Source: CAMENZ01 sp041854955
Lineage (GTDB): Bacteria; Bacillota; Clostridia; Peptostreptococcales; Anaerovoracaceae
Direction of reading: 5' to 3'
DNA length: 46,509 nucleotides
NCBI GenBank assembly: GCA_041854955.1
Contig: JBHADF010000020.1
Coordinates: 1-46,509 of the forward strand
The stretch's first letter is position 1, and every line of letters begins with the position of its first letter. Shown here piece after piece: positions 8,790 through 18,129 of this stretch. The notes beneath the pieces are model-generated. The model worked only from the letters and a program-made list of their open reading frames with translations. It was not told the origin of the DNA and searched no databases. The translations under genes and the position numbers were made by a program.

Positions 8790-10033
8790 CAAACGCACCT
8801 AAAGGAACCAAAGACATGATGCCGGAGCAGGCATACAAATGGCACTATATCGAGCAGAAGTGGAGAGAAACCTGTGAAAAGTACGGTTTCAAAGAGATAA
8901 GAACACCTATGTTTGAGCATACGGAACTGTTCCAGAGAGGCATCGGAGACACTACGGATGTGGTGCAGAAGGAGATGTATACCTTTAACGATTACGGAAA
9001 CCGTTCCATAACCCTTAAGCCGGAAGGAACATCTCCTGCAGTAAGGGCTTTTATCGAGCACAAGCTATATGCAGAGGTGCAGCCTATAAAGCTCTACTAC
9101 GATATACCCTGCTTTAGATATGAAAAACCTCAATCGGGTAGACTGCGCCAATTCCACCAGTTCGGAGTGGAGACCTTCGGTACTAACAATATGATGGCCG
9201 ACGCTGAAATAATATGCATAGGACACGATTTCCTGAAAAATATGGGTGTTACCGACTTGACTCTGGAAATAAATTCCGTAGGCTGTCCCACATGCAGAGC
9301 CGCTCACAGAAAAGCCTTAAAGGAGTTTTTAGAGCCCAAGTATGACAGCCTTTGCGATACATGCAAATCCAGATATGAAAAAAATCCCATGCGAATATTG
9401 GACTGCAAAGCCCCCGCCGACCAGGAACTGGTTAAGGGAGCACCCATGATGATAGACTATCTTTGCGAAGAGTGCAACACGGCATTTTCGGAGCTGAAAG
9501 ACAATTTAGATGCTATGGGTATAGAGTATAAGGTGAACCCTAAAATCGTAAGAGGCTTGGACTATTATACAAAGACGGCCTTTGAATTCGTCACCAACAG
9601 CTTAGGCGCTCAGGGCACTGTTTGCGGCGGCGGAAGATATGATAATCTTGTTGAAGAAGTTGGAGGCCCTCCCATTCCCGGCGTAGGCTTCGGCTTGGGC
9701 AAAGAACGTCTCCTCATGCTGATGGAGGCCAACGGAGTAGAGATTCCCGAGCCGTCATGCTGCGATATCTTTATAGCCGTTATAGGAGATAAGGCAAGGC
9801 TATACGGACAAAAAATTCAAAGAGAATTACGTCAAAAGGGCGTAAAGGTCCAGATGGACAATCTCCAGAGAAACATAAAGGGACAGTTCAAATACGCCGA
9901 CAGACTGAAGGCAAAATACACGGTGGTAATAGGAGATAATGAGCTGGAAGAGGGCATAGTAACCCTTAAAGATATGGCCAAATCCCAACAGCGTACCGTT
10001 AAGCTGGAAAATCTGTATGACGAAATCGTATAA
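8783..10033 (+). CDS. hisS: Histidine-tRNA ligase
   Basis: Class II aminoacyl-tRNA synthetase that charges tRNA-His, 416 residues, the usual bacterial length. Visible signatures include the N-terminal KGTKDMMPEQAYKW, motif 2 (FRYEKPQSGRLRQFHQFG), the histidine-specific GLDYYTKTAFEF, motif 3 (GVGFGLGKERLLML) and a C-terminal anticodon-binding domain. The ATG at 8783 overlaps the hemZ end, with AAGGAGG 7-8 bases upstream inside hemZ. hisS-aspS is a standard firmicute pair. In Bacillus this pair has a T-box leader; there is no room for one here, so control must come from a distant promoter. Confidence 0.96.
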   Translation: MLTNAPKGTKDMMPEQAYKWHYIEQKWRETCEKYGFKEIRTPMFEHTELFQRGIGDTTDVVQKEMYTFNDYGNRSITLKPEGTSPAVRAFIEHKLYAEVQPIKLYYDIPCFRYEKPQSGRLRQFHQFGVETFGTNNMMADAEIICIGHDFLKNMGVTDLTLEINSVGCPTCRAAHRKALKEFLEPKYDSLCDTCKSRYEKNPMRILDCKAPADQELVKGAPMMIDYLCEECNTAFSELKDNLDAMGIEYKVNPKIVRGLDYYTKTAFEFVTNSLGAQGTVCGGGRYDNLVEEVGGPPIPGVGFGLGKERLLMLMEANGVEIPEPSCCDIFIAVIGDKARLYGQKIQRELRQKGVKVQMDNLQRNIKGQFKYADRLKAKYTVVIGDNELEEGIVTLKDMAKSQQRTVKLENLYDEIV

Positions 10034-10057
10034 AGCAATTCAAAGGAGTTAATTAAA

Positions 10058-11833
10058 TTGAGTAGTGTATTGAGACGCACGCATATGTGCGGTGAATTAT
10101 CCATAGCAGACCTTAATAAGGATGTGATTTTAAATGGCTGGGTAGCAAAAAGAAGAAATCTGGGCGGCTTGATATTTGTAGACTTGAGAGATAAGACTGG
10201 AATAGTGCAGATCACCTTTGACGACAAAATACCCGCAGAGGTCTTTGAAAAGGCTGACAGTCTGAGAAATGAGTATGTCATAGGCATAAAGGGACAGGTT
10301 AAGGAAAGAAGCTCGAAAAACGAGAATCTGAAAACAGGTGAAATAGAAGTCTTTGCCACAGACTTAGTGATCTATTCCGAGGCAGATACACCTCCCATAT
10401 ATATTAAAGATGACGATAATGTAGACGATAACCTAAGGCTCAAATATCGTTATCTGGACCTGCGTAAAAATAAGATGCAGAGAAATCTTGTATTCAGGCA
10501 CAAGGTTGCCAAGGTGGCCAGAGACTATTTCGATGAAAACGGATTTACGGAAATCGAAACACCTATGCTCATCAAGTCCACACCGGAAGGTGCTCGCGAC
10601 TATATTGTACCTTCCAGAGTTCATCCCGGCTCCTTTTATGCACTGCCCCAGTCGCCTCAGTTGTTTAAGCAGCTTCTGATGGTAGGCGGCTCCGACAGAT
10701 ATATGCAGATTGCCAAATGCTTTAGAGATGAGGACCTGAGAGCTGACAGGCAGCCTGAATTTACACAAATAGACTTGGAAATGTCCTTTGCGGATCAGGA
10801 TATGGTAATCGAGGTTCAGGAAGGCTTTTTGAAAAGGGTTTTCAAAGAGCTTATGAATGTAGAAATCGCTACACCTTTGCCCAGAATTTCATGGGAAGAG
10901 GCCATGGAAAGATTCGGCTCAGACAAGCCGGACACTCGCTTCGGTTTTGAATTGAAGAAGCTTAATGATAAGGTTAAAGACTGCAATTTTAAAGTTTTCA
11001 CAGACTGCATAATAGGTGGCGGAGATGTAAGAGGAATATCCATAGACGGTGGCTCTGATTTCTTTTCCCGCAAAGACATAGACAAGCTTACAGACCTTTC
11101 CAAGGCCTATGGTGCAAAAGGCTTGGTTTGGATAAGAGTTTTGGAAGGGGAATATGCTTCTTCTGTAAGCAAATTCTTCTCTCAGGAAGAGTTGGCCGAC
11201 ATTGCGGAAACCTTCGGTGCAAAGACGGGAGATTTGATATTACTCTGCTCAGACAAGGCAAAGGTTACCTATGACACCTTAGGATTCCTCAGAAGAGAAA
11301 TCGCCAAGCGCATGGGTCTTTTGGACGATAACCAGTTTAACCTGCTCTGGGTGGTGGACTTCCCTATGTTCGAGGAAGATGAAGAAACAGGCAGATTAAA
11401 GGCCATGCACCATCCTTTCACATGTCCTAAGCTGGATCAGCTGGAGCTTCTGGAAAAATCACCCCTTGACCTTAAAGCGGAAGCCTATGATATCGTTCTA
11501 AACGGCGTGGAATTAGGCGGAGGTTCCGTGAGAATACATGACAAAAAGCTCCAGGAAAAAATGTTTAAGGTCATAGGCCTTACCGAGGAAGAATGCGATG
11601 AAAAATTCGGATTCCTCATTGAAGCATTTAAGTACGGAGCACCGCCTCATGCAGGCCTGGCCTACGGTTTGGACAGATTCGTTATGTTACTTTTGGGCGA
11701 ACAATCCATAAGGGAAGTTATAGCTTTCCCTAAGAATCAGGGTGCTCAGTGCATGGTGACCTCGGCTCCCGCACCGGTGGAATCAACACAACTGCAGGAA
11801 CTGGCTTTAGAAACAGTCAATCATGAAGCGTGA
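10058..11833 (+). CDS. aspS: Aspartate-tRNA ligase (bacterial type)
   Basis: Class II synthetase charging tRNA-Asp, 591 residues, full length for the bacterial type with an N-terminal OB-fold anticodon domain (about 1-110) and an inserted GAD domain. The active site segments QSPQLFKQLLMVGG, FRDEDLRADRQPEFTQ and GLAYGLDRFVMLL are intact. Whether it is discriminating or also charges tRNA-Asn cannot be told by eye. The start is TTG at 10058, supported by AAAGGAG at 10042-10048 with 9-base spacing and by the family N-terminus RRTHMCGEL; there is no in-frame ATG nearby that keeps it. The end overlaps nadD by 11 bases. Confidence 0.96.
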   Translation: MSSVLRRTHMCGELSIADLNKDVILNGWVAKRRNLGGLIFVDLRDKTGIVQITFDDKIPAEVFEKADSLRNEYVIGIKGQVKERSSKNENLKTGEIEVFATDLVIYSEADTPPIYIKDDDNVDDNLRLKYRYLDLRKNKMQRNLVFRHKVAKVARDYFDENGFTEIETPMLIKSTPEGARDYIVPSRVHPGSFYALPQSPQLFKQLLMVGGSDRYMQIAKCFRDEDLRADRQPEFTQIDLEMSFADQDMVIEVQEGFLKRVFKELMNVEIATPLPRISWEEAMERFGSDKPDTRFGFELKKLNDKVKDCNFKVFTDCIIGGGDVRGISIDGGSDFFSRKDIDKLTDLSKAYGAKGLVWIRVLEGEYASSVSKFFSQEELADIAETFGAKTGDLILLCSDKAKVTYDTLGFLRREIAKRMGLLDDNQFNLLWVVDFPMFEEDEETGRLKAMHHPFTCPKLDQLELLEKSPLDLKAEAYDIVLNGVELGGGSVRIHDKKLQEKMFKVIGLTEEECDEKFGFLIEAFKYGAPPHAGLAYGLDRFVMLLLGEQSIREVIAFPKNQGAQCMVTSAPAPVESTQLQELALETVNHEA

Positions 11834-12449
11834 AGATAGGAAGAACAACAGAATAGGCATACTGGGAGGAACCTTTGACCCTATCCATATGGGGCACAAG
11901 ATTTTAGGCTGTGCCGCTATGAGAGAAGCGGAACTGGAAAAGCTCATCGTTATGCCCACGTATATTCAGCCCTTCAAGCAGGATAGAGAGACCGCCGATT
12001 CGGCTCACAGGCTGAAAATGGCAGAACTGTGCTTCAAAGGTATAGAAGGTGTAGAGGTGTCGGATTTTGAAATAGAAAAGGGCACCGTATCCTATACTTA
12101 TGACACCTTGTCCGCATTGGAAAGAGTGTATCCGGAAAGAGATCTGTTTTTCATATTAGGTGCTGACTCGCTGTTGCTTTTGGATACCTGGTACAAAGGT
12201 ATAGAGCTCCTGGAAAACTTTTCCTTCATTACGGGGCTCAGACCCGGTTATGATGAGGAAATTGTGATTTCAAAGGCAAAGGAGTACAAGGAAAAGTACG
12301 GCTCCGAAGTTATAATTATAAAGGAAGAAATGCCGGATATTTCCGCCACGGAAATCAGAAACAGGCTGAAAGCAAAAGAATCTGCCGACAATCTGTTGCC
12401 TTTGGAGGTTGAAAGGTACATTTATGAGAACAGACTATATGAGCAATGA
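11823..12449 (+). CDS. nadD: Nicotinate-nucleotide adenylyltransferase
   Basis: NadD joins ATP and nicotinic acid mononucleotide to form deamido-NAD in NAD synthesis. The 208-residue protein shows the nucleotidyltransferase signature GGTFDPIHMGH at residues 15-25 and the second motif ISATEIRNRL near the C-terminus. A middle segment LFFILGADSLLLLDTWYK is typical of NadD. The ATG lies inside the last codons of aspS. nadD followed by yqeK and rsfS is a conserved firmicute order, which is retained here although the latter two are fused. Confidence 0.95.
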   Translation: MKREDRKNNRIGILGGTFDPIHMGHKILGCAAMREAELEKLIVMPTYIQPFKQDRETADSAHRLKMAELCFKGIEGVEVSDFEIEKGTVSYTYDTLSALERVYPERDLFFILGADSLLLLDTWYKGIELLENFSFITGLRPGYDEEIVISKAKEYKEKYGSEVIIIKEEMPDISATEIRNRLKAKESADNLLPLEVERYIYENRLYEQ

Positions 12450-13380
12450 AGAATTGCTGGAAAAAATATCTGAGTACATATATGCCGATCTTACGGAAAA
12501 AAGGAAAACTCATACAAAAGGCGTATATGATACGGCTATAAAGCTGGCTGAGGTATACGGTGAAGAGCCGGAGAAAGCCGGCATAGCAGCGCTTTTTCAC
12601 GATGTTGCAAAGAACATGAGTACCGAAAATATGGACTATTATGTGAAAAGCTTGGGAATGCCGAAAAAATACATCGGGAATCCAAATCTGGCTCATGGAA
12701 AAATTGCCTCATTCCTTTTGAAGGAAATTTTTGAAGTAAAGGATCAGGATATATTAAATGCCATATCCTTTCATACTACGGGAAGACCGAATATGTCTCT
12801 GTTGGAAAAAATCGTGTATATAGCTGATGCAATCGAGCCGGGACGCAGCTATCCAGGAGTGGAGGAGCTGCGTGAAATAGCCTTCCGAGATATAGACTTA
12901 GCTTGCCATAGGGCGTTGACCAATACAATTTCCCTGATAAACGGAAAGGGAATATTCTTGGACGAGGACACACTAAAGGCAAAGGAATATTTTGAAAATA
13001 TTTTAAATAAGAGAGGAGAAAAGAAGATGACTAACCGAGAATTTGCCTTATTGGCAGGGAAAACTTTATCTGATAAAAAGGCCTTGGATGTTGCCATAAT
13101 AGATATTCAGGAAAAGGCATCCTTTGCTGACTATTTTGTAGTGGCATCGGGAACCTCAGAAAGACAGATAAACACCTTGATTGACTATGTGGAGGATGCC
13201 TTCGCAAAAGAAGGGCTCTTGCCCAAATCCGTTGAAGGTAAAAATAATTCAGGCTGGATACTTATGGATTTCGGCGATATTATAGTCAATTTATTTACCA
13301 ATGAAATGAGAGAAAAGTACAATATAGAAAAGGTATGGGGGGACTGTCCTTCCGTAGACTTTGAGGAAAACGAGGAATAG
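12424..13380 (+). CDS. yqeK-rsfS: YqeK (HD-domain Ap4A hydrolase) fused in frame to RsfS
   Basis: Two normally separate proteins are read as one 318-residue frame. Residues 1 to about 200 are YqeK, an HD-domain phosphohydrolase whose characterised relatives cleave diadenosine tetraphosphate symmetrically: H30 (RKTHTKGV), the HD pair H59-D60 (ALFHDVAKN) and SFHTTGRPNMS are visible. Residues 202-318 are a complete RsfS, which binds ribosomal protein uL14 and blocks subunit joining (DYFVVASGTSERQ and WILMDFGDIIVNLF). There is no stop between them. However, AGGAG at 13014-13018 stands 8 bases before an in-frame ATG at 13027, exactly where RsfS normally begins, so free RsfS may also be made. The start at 12424 is chosen for its GAAAGG; a TTG at 12409 and an ATG at 12439 are alternatives. 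Confidence 0.88.
   Translation: MRTDYMSNEELLEKISEYIYADLTEKRKTHTKGVYDTAIKLAEVYGEEPEKAGIAALFHDVAKNMSTENMDYYVKSLGMPKKYIGNPNLAHGKIASFLLKEIFEVKDQDILNAISFHTTGRPNMSLLEKIVYIADAIEPGRSYPGVEELREIAFRDIDLACHRALTNTISLINGKGIFLDEDTLKAKEYFENILNKRGEKKMTNREFALLAGKTLSDKKALDVAIIDIQEKASFADYFVVASGTSERQINTLIDYVEDAFAKEGLLPKSVEGKNNSGWILMDFGDIIVNLFTNEMREKYNIEKVWGDCPSVDFEENEE
13027..13380 (+). CDS. rsfS: Possible separate translation of RsfS from an internal start
   Basis: This is the C-terminal part of the preceding fusion, listed because the sequence looks built for independent initiation. GAGAGGAG at 13011-13018 is followed 8 bases later by ATG at 13027. The resulting 117-residue protein begins MTNREFALLAG and has the normal length and N-terminus of stand-alone RsfS. 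Whether the cell makes the fusion, the short form, or both cannot be decided from DNA. A start here would give ribosome silencing activity independently of the YqeK phosphohydrolase. Confidence 0.55.
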   Translation: MTNREFALLAGKTLSDKKALDVAIIDIQEKASFADYFVVASGTSERQINTLIDYVEDAFAKEGLLPKSVEGKNNSGWILMDFGDIIVNLFTNEMREKYNIEKVWGDCPSVDFEENEE

Positions 13381-13385
13381 CTTTA

Positions 13386-15863
13386 ATGGAAGAAAGATAT
13401 AACTTTAGAGAAATAGAAAAGAAGTGGCAAAAATACTGGCAGGAAAATGAATCCTTCAAAACCGTGGAAAAACCAGACATGAAAAAGTACTATGTACTGG
13501 AGATGTTCCCTTATCCCTCCGGCAAGCTTCATATGGGCCATGTGAGGAACTACTCCATAGGAGATGTGGTAGCCAGATTTAAAAAGATGGACGGATATAA
13601 TGTGCTCCATCCCATGGGCTTTGATTCCTTCGGTCTTCCCGCAGAAAATGCAGCTATCAAAAACGGCACCAATCCGGACGTATGGACATGGAACAACATC
13701 CACGAGATGGAAGAGCAGCTTAAGGAATTAGGCCTTTCCTATGATTGGGACAGGGAAATTGCCACCTGCCACAGCGAATACTATCGATGGATGCAGTGGA
13801 TTTTCATTCAGTTCTACAAAAAGGGTTTGGCTTACAAAAAGGAAAACCCTGTAAACTGGTGTCCCGACTGCAATACGGTATTGGCCAACGAGCAGGTAGT
13901 TGACGGTGCCTGTGAGAGATGCAAGACCACGGTTACCAAGAAGAACTTATCCCAGTGGTACCTGAAAATTACCGATTATTCCGATAGACTTTTAGAAAAT
14001 CTGGATAACGGAAAATTGGACGGATGGCCAAATAAGGTCAGAGTTATGCAGAAAAACTGGATAGGCAAGTCCGTAGGCTGCGAGGTTGACTTTAAAGTTA
14101 AAGATTCCGAGGAGATTTTGAAGGTTTTCACCACAAGAGTTGACACCATCTTCGGTTCATCCTTTATGGTAGTGGCACCGGAATATCCTACGGTTGTTTC
14201 AAATGTGCAGGGAACTGAATACGAAGAGGAGGTTATGGCCTATATAGAAAAGGTGAAGGCCATGAACGAAATTGAGAGAACCTCTACGGCCAACGAGAAA
14301 ACAGGTGTATTTATAGGTAAGTATGCCATAAATCCCTTTACGGGAAAGGAAATCCCCATCTTTATATCCGACTATGTCCTTATGGGATACGGTACGGGAG
14401 CCGTAATGGGTGTTCCTGCTCATGACCAGAGAGACTTTGATTTTGCAAAGAAGTTCGGCCTTGAGATTTTACCCGTAGTGGATCCGGGCAATGAGGAAAT
14501 AGATTTAAACAATATGACTGAAGCCTTTGCGGCAGAGGGAAAGATGATAAACTCGGGAGAAATCGACGGCATGGATAATAAGGATGCCATCAAGTACATG
14601 ATTGATTTATCCGAGAAGAAGGGCATCGGTAAGGGAACTGTAAATTACAGGCTTCGCGACTGGCTCATATCCAGACAGAGATATTGGGGCTGCCCTATAC
14701 CTATGATCTACTGTGACAGCTGCGGATGGGTTCCGGAAAAAGAAGAGAATCTGCCGGTAATGCTCCCTGAGGATGTGGTCTTTACGGGAAAAGGTGAGTC
14801 TCCCATAAAAACATCCAAGACCTTCAATAAGTGCACTTGCCCCGTATGCGGAAAAGAGGCAACAAGAGAATTCGATACCATGGATACCTTCCTGGATTCA
14901 TCCTGGTATTTCCTTAGATATTGCGATCCAAGGAATCAGGAAAAGGCCTTTGATAAGGAAAAGGTGGACTACTGGATGGATGTGGATCAGTACATAGGAG
15001 GAGTTGAGCATGCTATCCTTCATTTGATGTATGCCAGATTTTTCCAGATGGCTCTCTATGACTTAGGCCTCACATCAAAAGAAGAGCCTTTCAGAAACTT
15101 ATTAACTCAAGGTATGGTTAACAAGGACGGCAAGAAGATGTCCAAGTCCATAGGAAACGTAGTTTCCCCTGAGGAAATAATAAACAAATACGGAGCTGAT
15201 ACAGCAAGGCTGTTTATACTTTTTGCCGCACCTCCCGACAGAGAGTTGGATTGGTCCGATGCAGGAGTAGAAGGTGCCTTCAGGTTCTTAACCCGTGTTT
15301 ACAGATTAGTATACGAGCTTCAGGGCAAATACACCTATAGAAGCCTGAATTTTGAGGTGACCAATAAAGCGGATAAGGCCTTAAACAATAAACTTCACAC
15401 AGCCATCAAGAAGGTTTCGGAAGATGTGGGTGGAAGATTCATGTTCAACACAGCAATTTCATCTATAATGGAATTGGTAAACGAAATGTACAAGTACAAG
15501 GATGGCGAGGAAGTCAACGAAGGACTGCTCATGAAGGCCATGAGAGACTTGATTTTGATACTGTCACCATTCGTACCCCACATTTGTGAGGAAATGTGGC
15601 AACACATAGGTGAAAAAGACTCTCTGGCGGAGATGAGATGGCCGGAGTTTGATGAAAAGGCCTTGATTTTGGACGAGATAGAAATAGTTATACAGATCAA
15701 CGGCAAGTTAAAAGACAAATTAAGCGTGCCTTCCGATATAGACAGAGAAGGTTTAGAGAAGATAGCCATGGATAGCGAGAAAATCCAAGAATTATTGAAT
15801 GGAAAATCGGTTGTAAAGGTAATTGCAGTACCCGGAAGACTGGTTAACATAGTTGTAAAATAG
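13386..15863 (+). CDS. leuS: Leucine-tRNA ligase
   Basis: Class I synthetase charging tRNA-Leu, 825 residues, slightly longer than the Bacillus enzyme. The HIGH-type motif is HMGH at residues 49-52 (YPSGKLHMGHVRNY) and KMSKS is at residues 584-588. A zinc-type CxxC pair (WCPDCNTVLANE ... CERC), the editing domain (TTRVDTIFGSSFM, YGTGAVMGVPAHDQRD) and a C-terminal anticodon-binding region are all present. It starts 5 bases after the yqeK-rsfS stop, so there is no leader able to hold a T-box. It ends 52 bases before rnjA. Confidence 0.97.
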   Translation: MEERYNFREIEKKWQKYWQENESFKTVEKPDMKKYYVLEMFPYPSGKLHMGHVRNYSIGDVVARFKKMDGYNVLHPMGFDSFGLPAENAAIKNGTNPDVWTWNNIHEMEEQLKELGLSYDWDREIATCHSEYYRWMQWIFIQFYKKGLAYKKENPVNWCPDCNTVLANEQVVDGACERCKTTVTKKNLSQWYLKITDYSDRLLENLDNGKLDGWPNKVRVMQKNWIGKSVGCEVDFKVKDSEEILKVFTTRVDTIFGSSFMVVAPEYPTVVSNVQGTEYEEEVMAYIEKVKAMNEIERTSTANEKTGVFIGKYAINPFTGKEIPIFISDYVLMGYGTGAVMGVPAHDQRDFDFAKKFGLEILPVVDPGNEEIDLNNMTEAFAAEGKMINSGEIDGMDNKDAIKYMIDLSEKKGIGKGTVNYRLRDWLISRQRYWGCPIPMIYCDSCGWVPEKEENLPVMLPEDVVFTGKGESPIKTSKTFNKCTCPVCGKEATREFDTMDTFLDSSWYFLRYCDPRNQEKAFDKEKVDYWMDVDQYIGGVEHAILHLMYARFFQMALYDLGLTSKEEPFRNLLTQGMVNKDGKKMSKSIGNVVSPEEIINKYGADTARLFILFAAPPDRELDWSDAGVEGAFRFLTRVYRLVYELQGKYTYRSLNFEVTNKADKALNNKLHTAIKKVSEDVGGRFMFNTAISSIMELVNEMYKYKDGEEVNEGLLMKAMRDLILILSPFVPHICEEMWQHIGEKDSLAEMRWPEFDEKALILDEIEIVIQINGKLKDKLSVPSDIDREGLEKIAMDSEKIQELLNGKSVVKVIAVPGRLVNIVVK

Positions 15864-15915
15864 AAAATTCAAAAATTCTGTAGCTATTTTTCTCAATTAA
15901 GAAAAGGACGGAAAA

Positions 15916-17598
15916 ATGAGAAGAAGAGAAAACAGAACTAAAAATGACGCAAATCTAAAGGTTATTCCTATAGGAGGCTTGAACGAAATAGGAAAGAATA
16001 TGACACTCCTGGAATACAAGGATCAGATTTTGATTATAGATTGCGGAATGTCTTTCCCCGATGATGAAATGTACGGTATAGATATCGTAATACCTGACTT
16101 CAGCTATATCATTGCCAATAGGGAAAAAGTGGTTGGAATGGTATTAACCCACGGTCATGAGGACCACATAGGAGCAATTCCATATCTGCTGAAGAATATA
16201 AAAATACCCATCTATGCTACTCGCTTGACACTTGGTTTGGTGGAAAACAAACTGAAGGAGCATAATGTAATAGGTGACTTAAGAACGGTTACAGCAGGAG
16301 AAAAGGTCAAGCTGGGAAGCTTTGAGGTGGAATTCATAAGGACAACCCACTCCATCGCTGACGCTGTATGCCTCAGCATAGATACACCCTCAGGAAGAAT
16401 ATTCCATTCGGGAGACTTTAAAGTGGACTACACACCGGTAGACGGAGAGCCTATAGACTTTTCCAAGCTGGCTGAGCTGGGAAGAAAGGGCGTGACCCTA
16501 ATGCTTTGCGACAGTACCAACGCCACCAGGCCCGGGTTCACCTCCTCCGAAAGGGTTGTAGGAAAGACCCTGGAAAACATTTTCCAAAATGCAAAGCAGA
16601 GAATTATTATAGCTACTTTCTCATCTAATGTACACAGGGTGCAGAGGATTATAGAAAACGCCGTAAAATTCGGACGAAAGGTGGCTGTTTCCGGACGAAG
16701 CATGGAAAATGTAGTAGCCCTCGCCATAGATTTGGGATATTTGGATATACCGCCGGGGACTATGGTTGACCTGAAGATGACAAGAAACATTCCCGATGAG
16801 AAGCTGGTTATAATCACCACAGGAAGCCAGGGAGAGCCCATGTCAGCTCTTTCCAGAATAGCCTCCGGTGAGCACAAGGCCATAAAGCTTAAAAAAGGAG
16901 ACATGGTAATCCTGTCATCCACACCTATTCCGGGAAATGAGAAAACCGTTTCCAATGTAGTAAACAAGCTTTTCGAAAAGGGAGCGGAAGTAATCTATTC
17001 CGATATTGCGGATATCCATGTTTCGGGCCATGCCTGCCAGGAAGAGCTGAAGTTGCTCCACTCATTGATTAAACCCAAGTTTTTTATGCCTGTCCACGGC
17101 GAGTACAGACATTTGATACAGCATGCGCATCTGGCGGAAAGCTTAGGTCTTAGCAACGAAAATATATTCGTACTGGAAAACGGAGATGCTCTCAATGTAT
17201 CCAGACAAAAAGCATCTATCACCAGAGGCAAGGTAGAGGCTGATGCCATCTTGGTAGACGGTTTAGGCGTCGGAGATGTAGGAAATATCGTGCTCAGAGA
17301 CAGAAAGATGCTTTCGGAATCAGGACTCATCATAGTTGTGGCAGCCATAGAAAAAGGCAGCAACCATGTGGTTTCCGGCCCCGATATCATATCCAGGGGC
17401 TTTGTGTATGTAAGAGAAAACGAAGAGCTGATGGAGGATGCAAGACGGGTTGCTGTAGAGGCTCTGGAAAAATGCATCGACAAGAGAATTAAAGACTGGA
17501 ACACCTTGAAGGCCAAGGTAAGAGATGAGCTCAGCAGTTATATTTTCCAGACAACCAAGAGAAGCCCTATAATCTTGCCGATTTTCCTGGAGGTATAA
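15916..17598 (+). CDS. rnjA: Ribonuclease J
   Basis: RNase J is the firmicute ribonuclease with 5'-3' exonuclease and endonuclease activity, acting in mRNA turnover and rRNA maturation. The 560-residue protein has the metallo-beta-lactamase motif HGHEDH at residues 79-84, further ligands in HSIADAV and HSGDFKVD, the beta-CASP core (ATFSSNVHRVQRI, GRSMENV, SGHACQEELK) and the C-terminal domain. It is preceded by AAAGGACGG. Two RNase J paralogues are common in this phylum; only one is in this window, so the J1/J2 identity is a guess. ylbF follows 12 bases later with a perfect AAGGAGGT site. Confidence 0.94.
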   Translation: MRRRENRTKNDANLKVIPIGGLNEIGKNMTLLEYKDQILIIDCGMSFPDDEMYGIDIVIPDFSYIIANREKVVGMVLTHGHEDHIGAIPYLLKNIKIPIYATRLTLGLVENKLKEHNVIGDLRTVTAGEKVKLGSFEVEFIRTTHSIADAVCLSIDTPSGRIFHSGDFKVDYTPVDGEPIDFSKLAELGRKGVTLMLCDSTNATRPGFTSSERVVGKTLENIFQNAKQRIIIATFSSNVHRVQRIIENAVKFGRKVAVSGRSMENVVALAIDLGYLDIPPGTMVDLKMTRNIPDEKLVIITTGSQGEPMSALSRIASGEHKAIKLKKGDMVILSSTPIPGNEKTVSNVVNKLFEKGAEVIYSDIADIHVSGHACQEELKLLHSLIKPKFFMPVHGEYRHLIQHAHLAESLGLSNENIFVLENGDALNVSRQKASITRGKVEADAILVDGLGVGDVGNIVLRDRKMLSESGLIIVVAAIEKGSNHVVSGPDIISRGFVYVRENEELMEDARRVAVEALEKCIDKRIKDWNTLKAKVRDELSSYIFQTTKRSPIILPIFLEV

Positions 17599-17610
17599 CA
17601 AGGAGGTAAT

Positions 17611-17952
17611 ATGAACGTTTATGATCAGGCCCACAGCTTGGCACAGGCTATAAAGCTGTCAGAGGAATTCAAACAATACAAAGAGATTGAGGCTCAGATA
17701 GATGAAAAACCTGAGCTTTCAAAGATGATAAAGGATTTCCAGCAGAAATCCATGGAAATACAGGCAAAGCAGCTTATGGGAGAAGAAATGGGTCAGGAGG
17801 CCTTGGCCGGAATCCAGCAGCTGTATCAGATTGTAATGCAGGACCCCTTGGCAGCTAACTACATGCAGGCATCTATGAGATTTTCTCTCATGATGAAGGA
17901 TGTATACGAAATTTTAGGTGAAGCTACCGGTTTGGGAAGTCCTTTAGGCTGA
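17611..17952 (+). CDS. YlbF/YmcA family protein
   Basis: A 113-residue, almost wholly helical protein of the YlbF (Com_YlbF) family. The segment MNVYDQAHSLAQAIKLSEEF and the central IDEKPELSKMIKDFQQK are typical. In Bacillus, YlbF, YmcA and YaaT form the Y-complex, which promotes RNase Y-dependent mRNA maturation and affects sporulation and competence. Being directly behind the RNase J gene, with a 12-base gap, supports a role in RNA decay here, though that is an inference. The other two complex members are not in the window. Confidence 0.85.
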   Translation: MNVYDQAHSLAQAIKLSEEFKQYKEIEAQIDEKPELSKMIKDFQQKSMEIQAKQLMGEEMGQEALAGIQQLYQIVMQDPLAANYMQASMRFSLMMKDVYEILGEATGLGSPLG

Positions 17953-18016
17953 TAGCCGACAAGATAAAGAGTCCCGGAATATTTGCAGGAAGAAAGATAT
18001 AAATTTTTCCTTATCC

Positions 18017-18045
18017 TTGTAATTTCAATAAATTCATGGTATAAT
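18017..18045 (+). promoter_or_regulatory. Promoter of efp
   Basis: TTGTAA (18017-18022) and a perfect TATAAT (18040-18045) are spaced by 17 bases, with TG before the -10 (extended -10). It lies in the 177-base gap between ylbF and efp, about 80 bases before the efp start, leaving a short leader with no obvious structure. Confidence 0.8.
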
Positions 18046-18129
18046 ATTTCGGTAAATTCGTGCTGTTTTGGCAGAGCTTGCCAATTCATATAAGTCGATA
18101 TTCATATAAGAAAGATAGGAGAATAAAAA

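Noticed and set aside
8770..8790. T-box leader before hisS
   Set aside because: hisS overlaps hemZ by 7 bases, so no leader exists.
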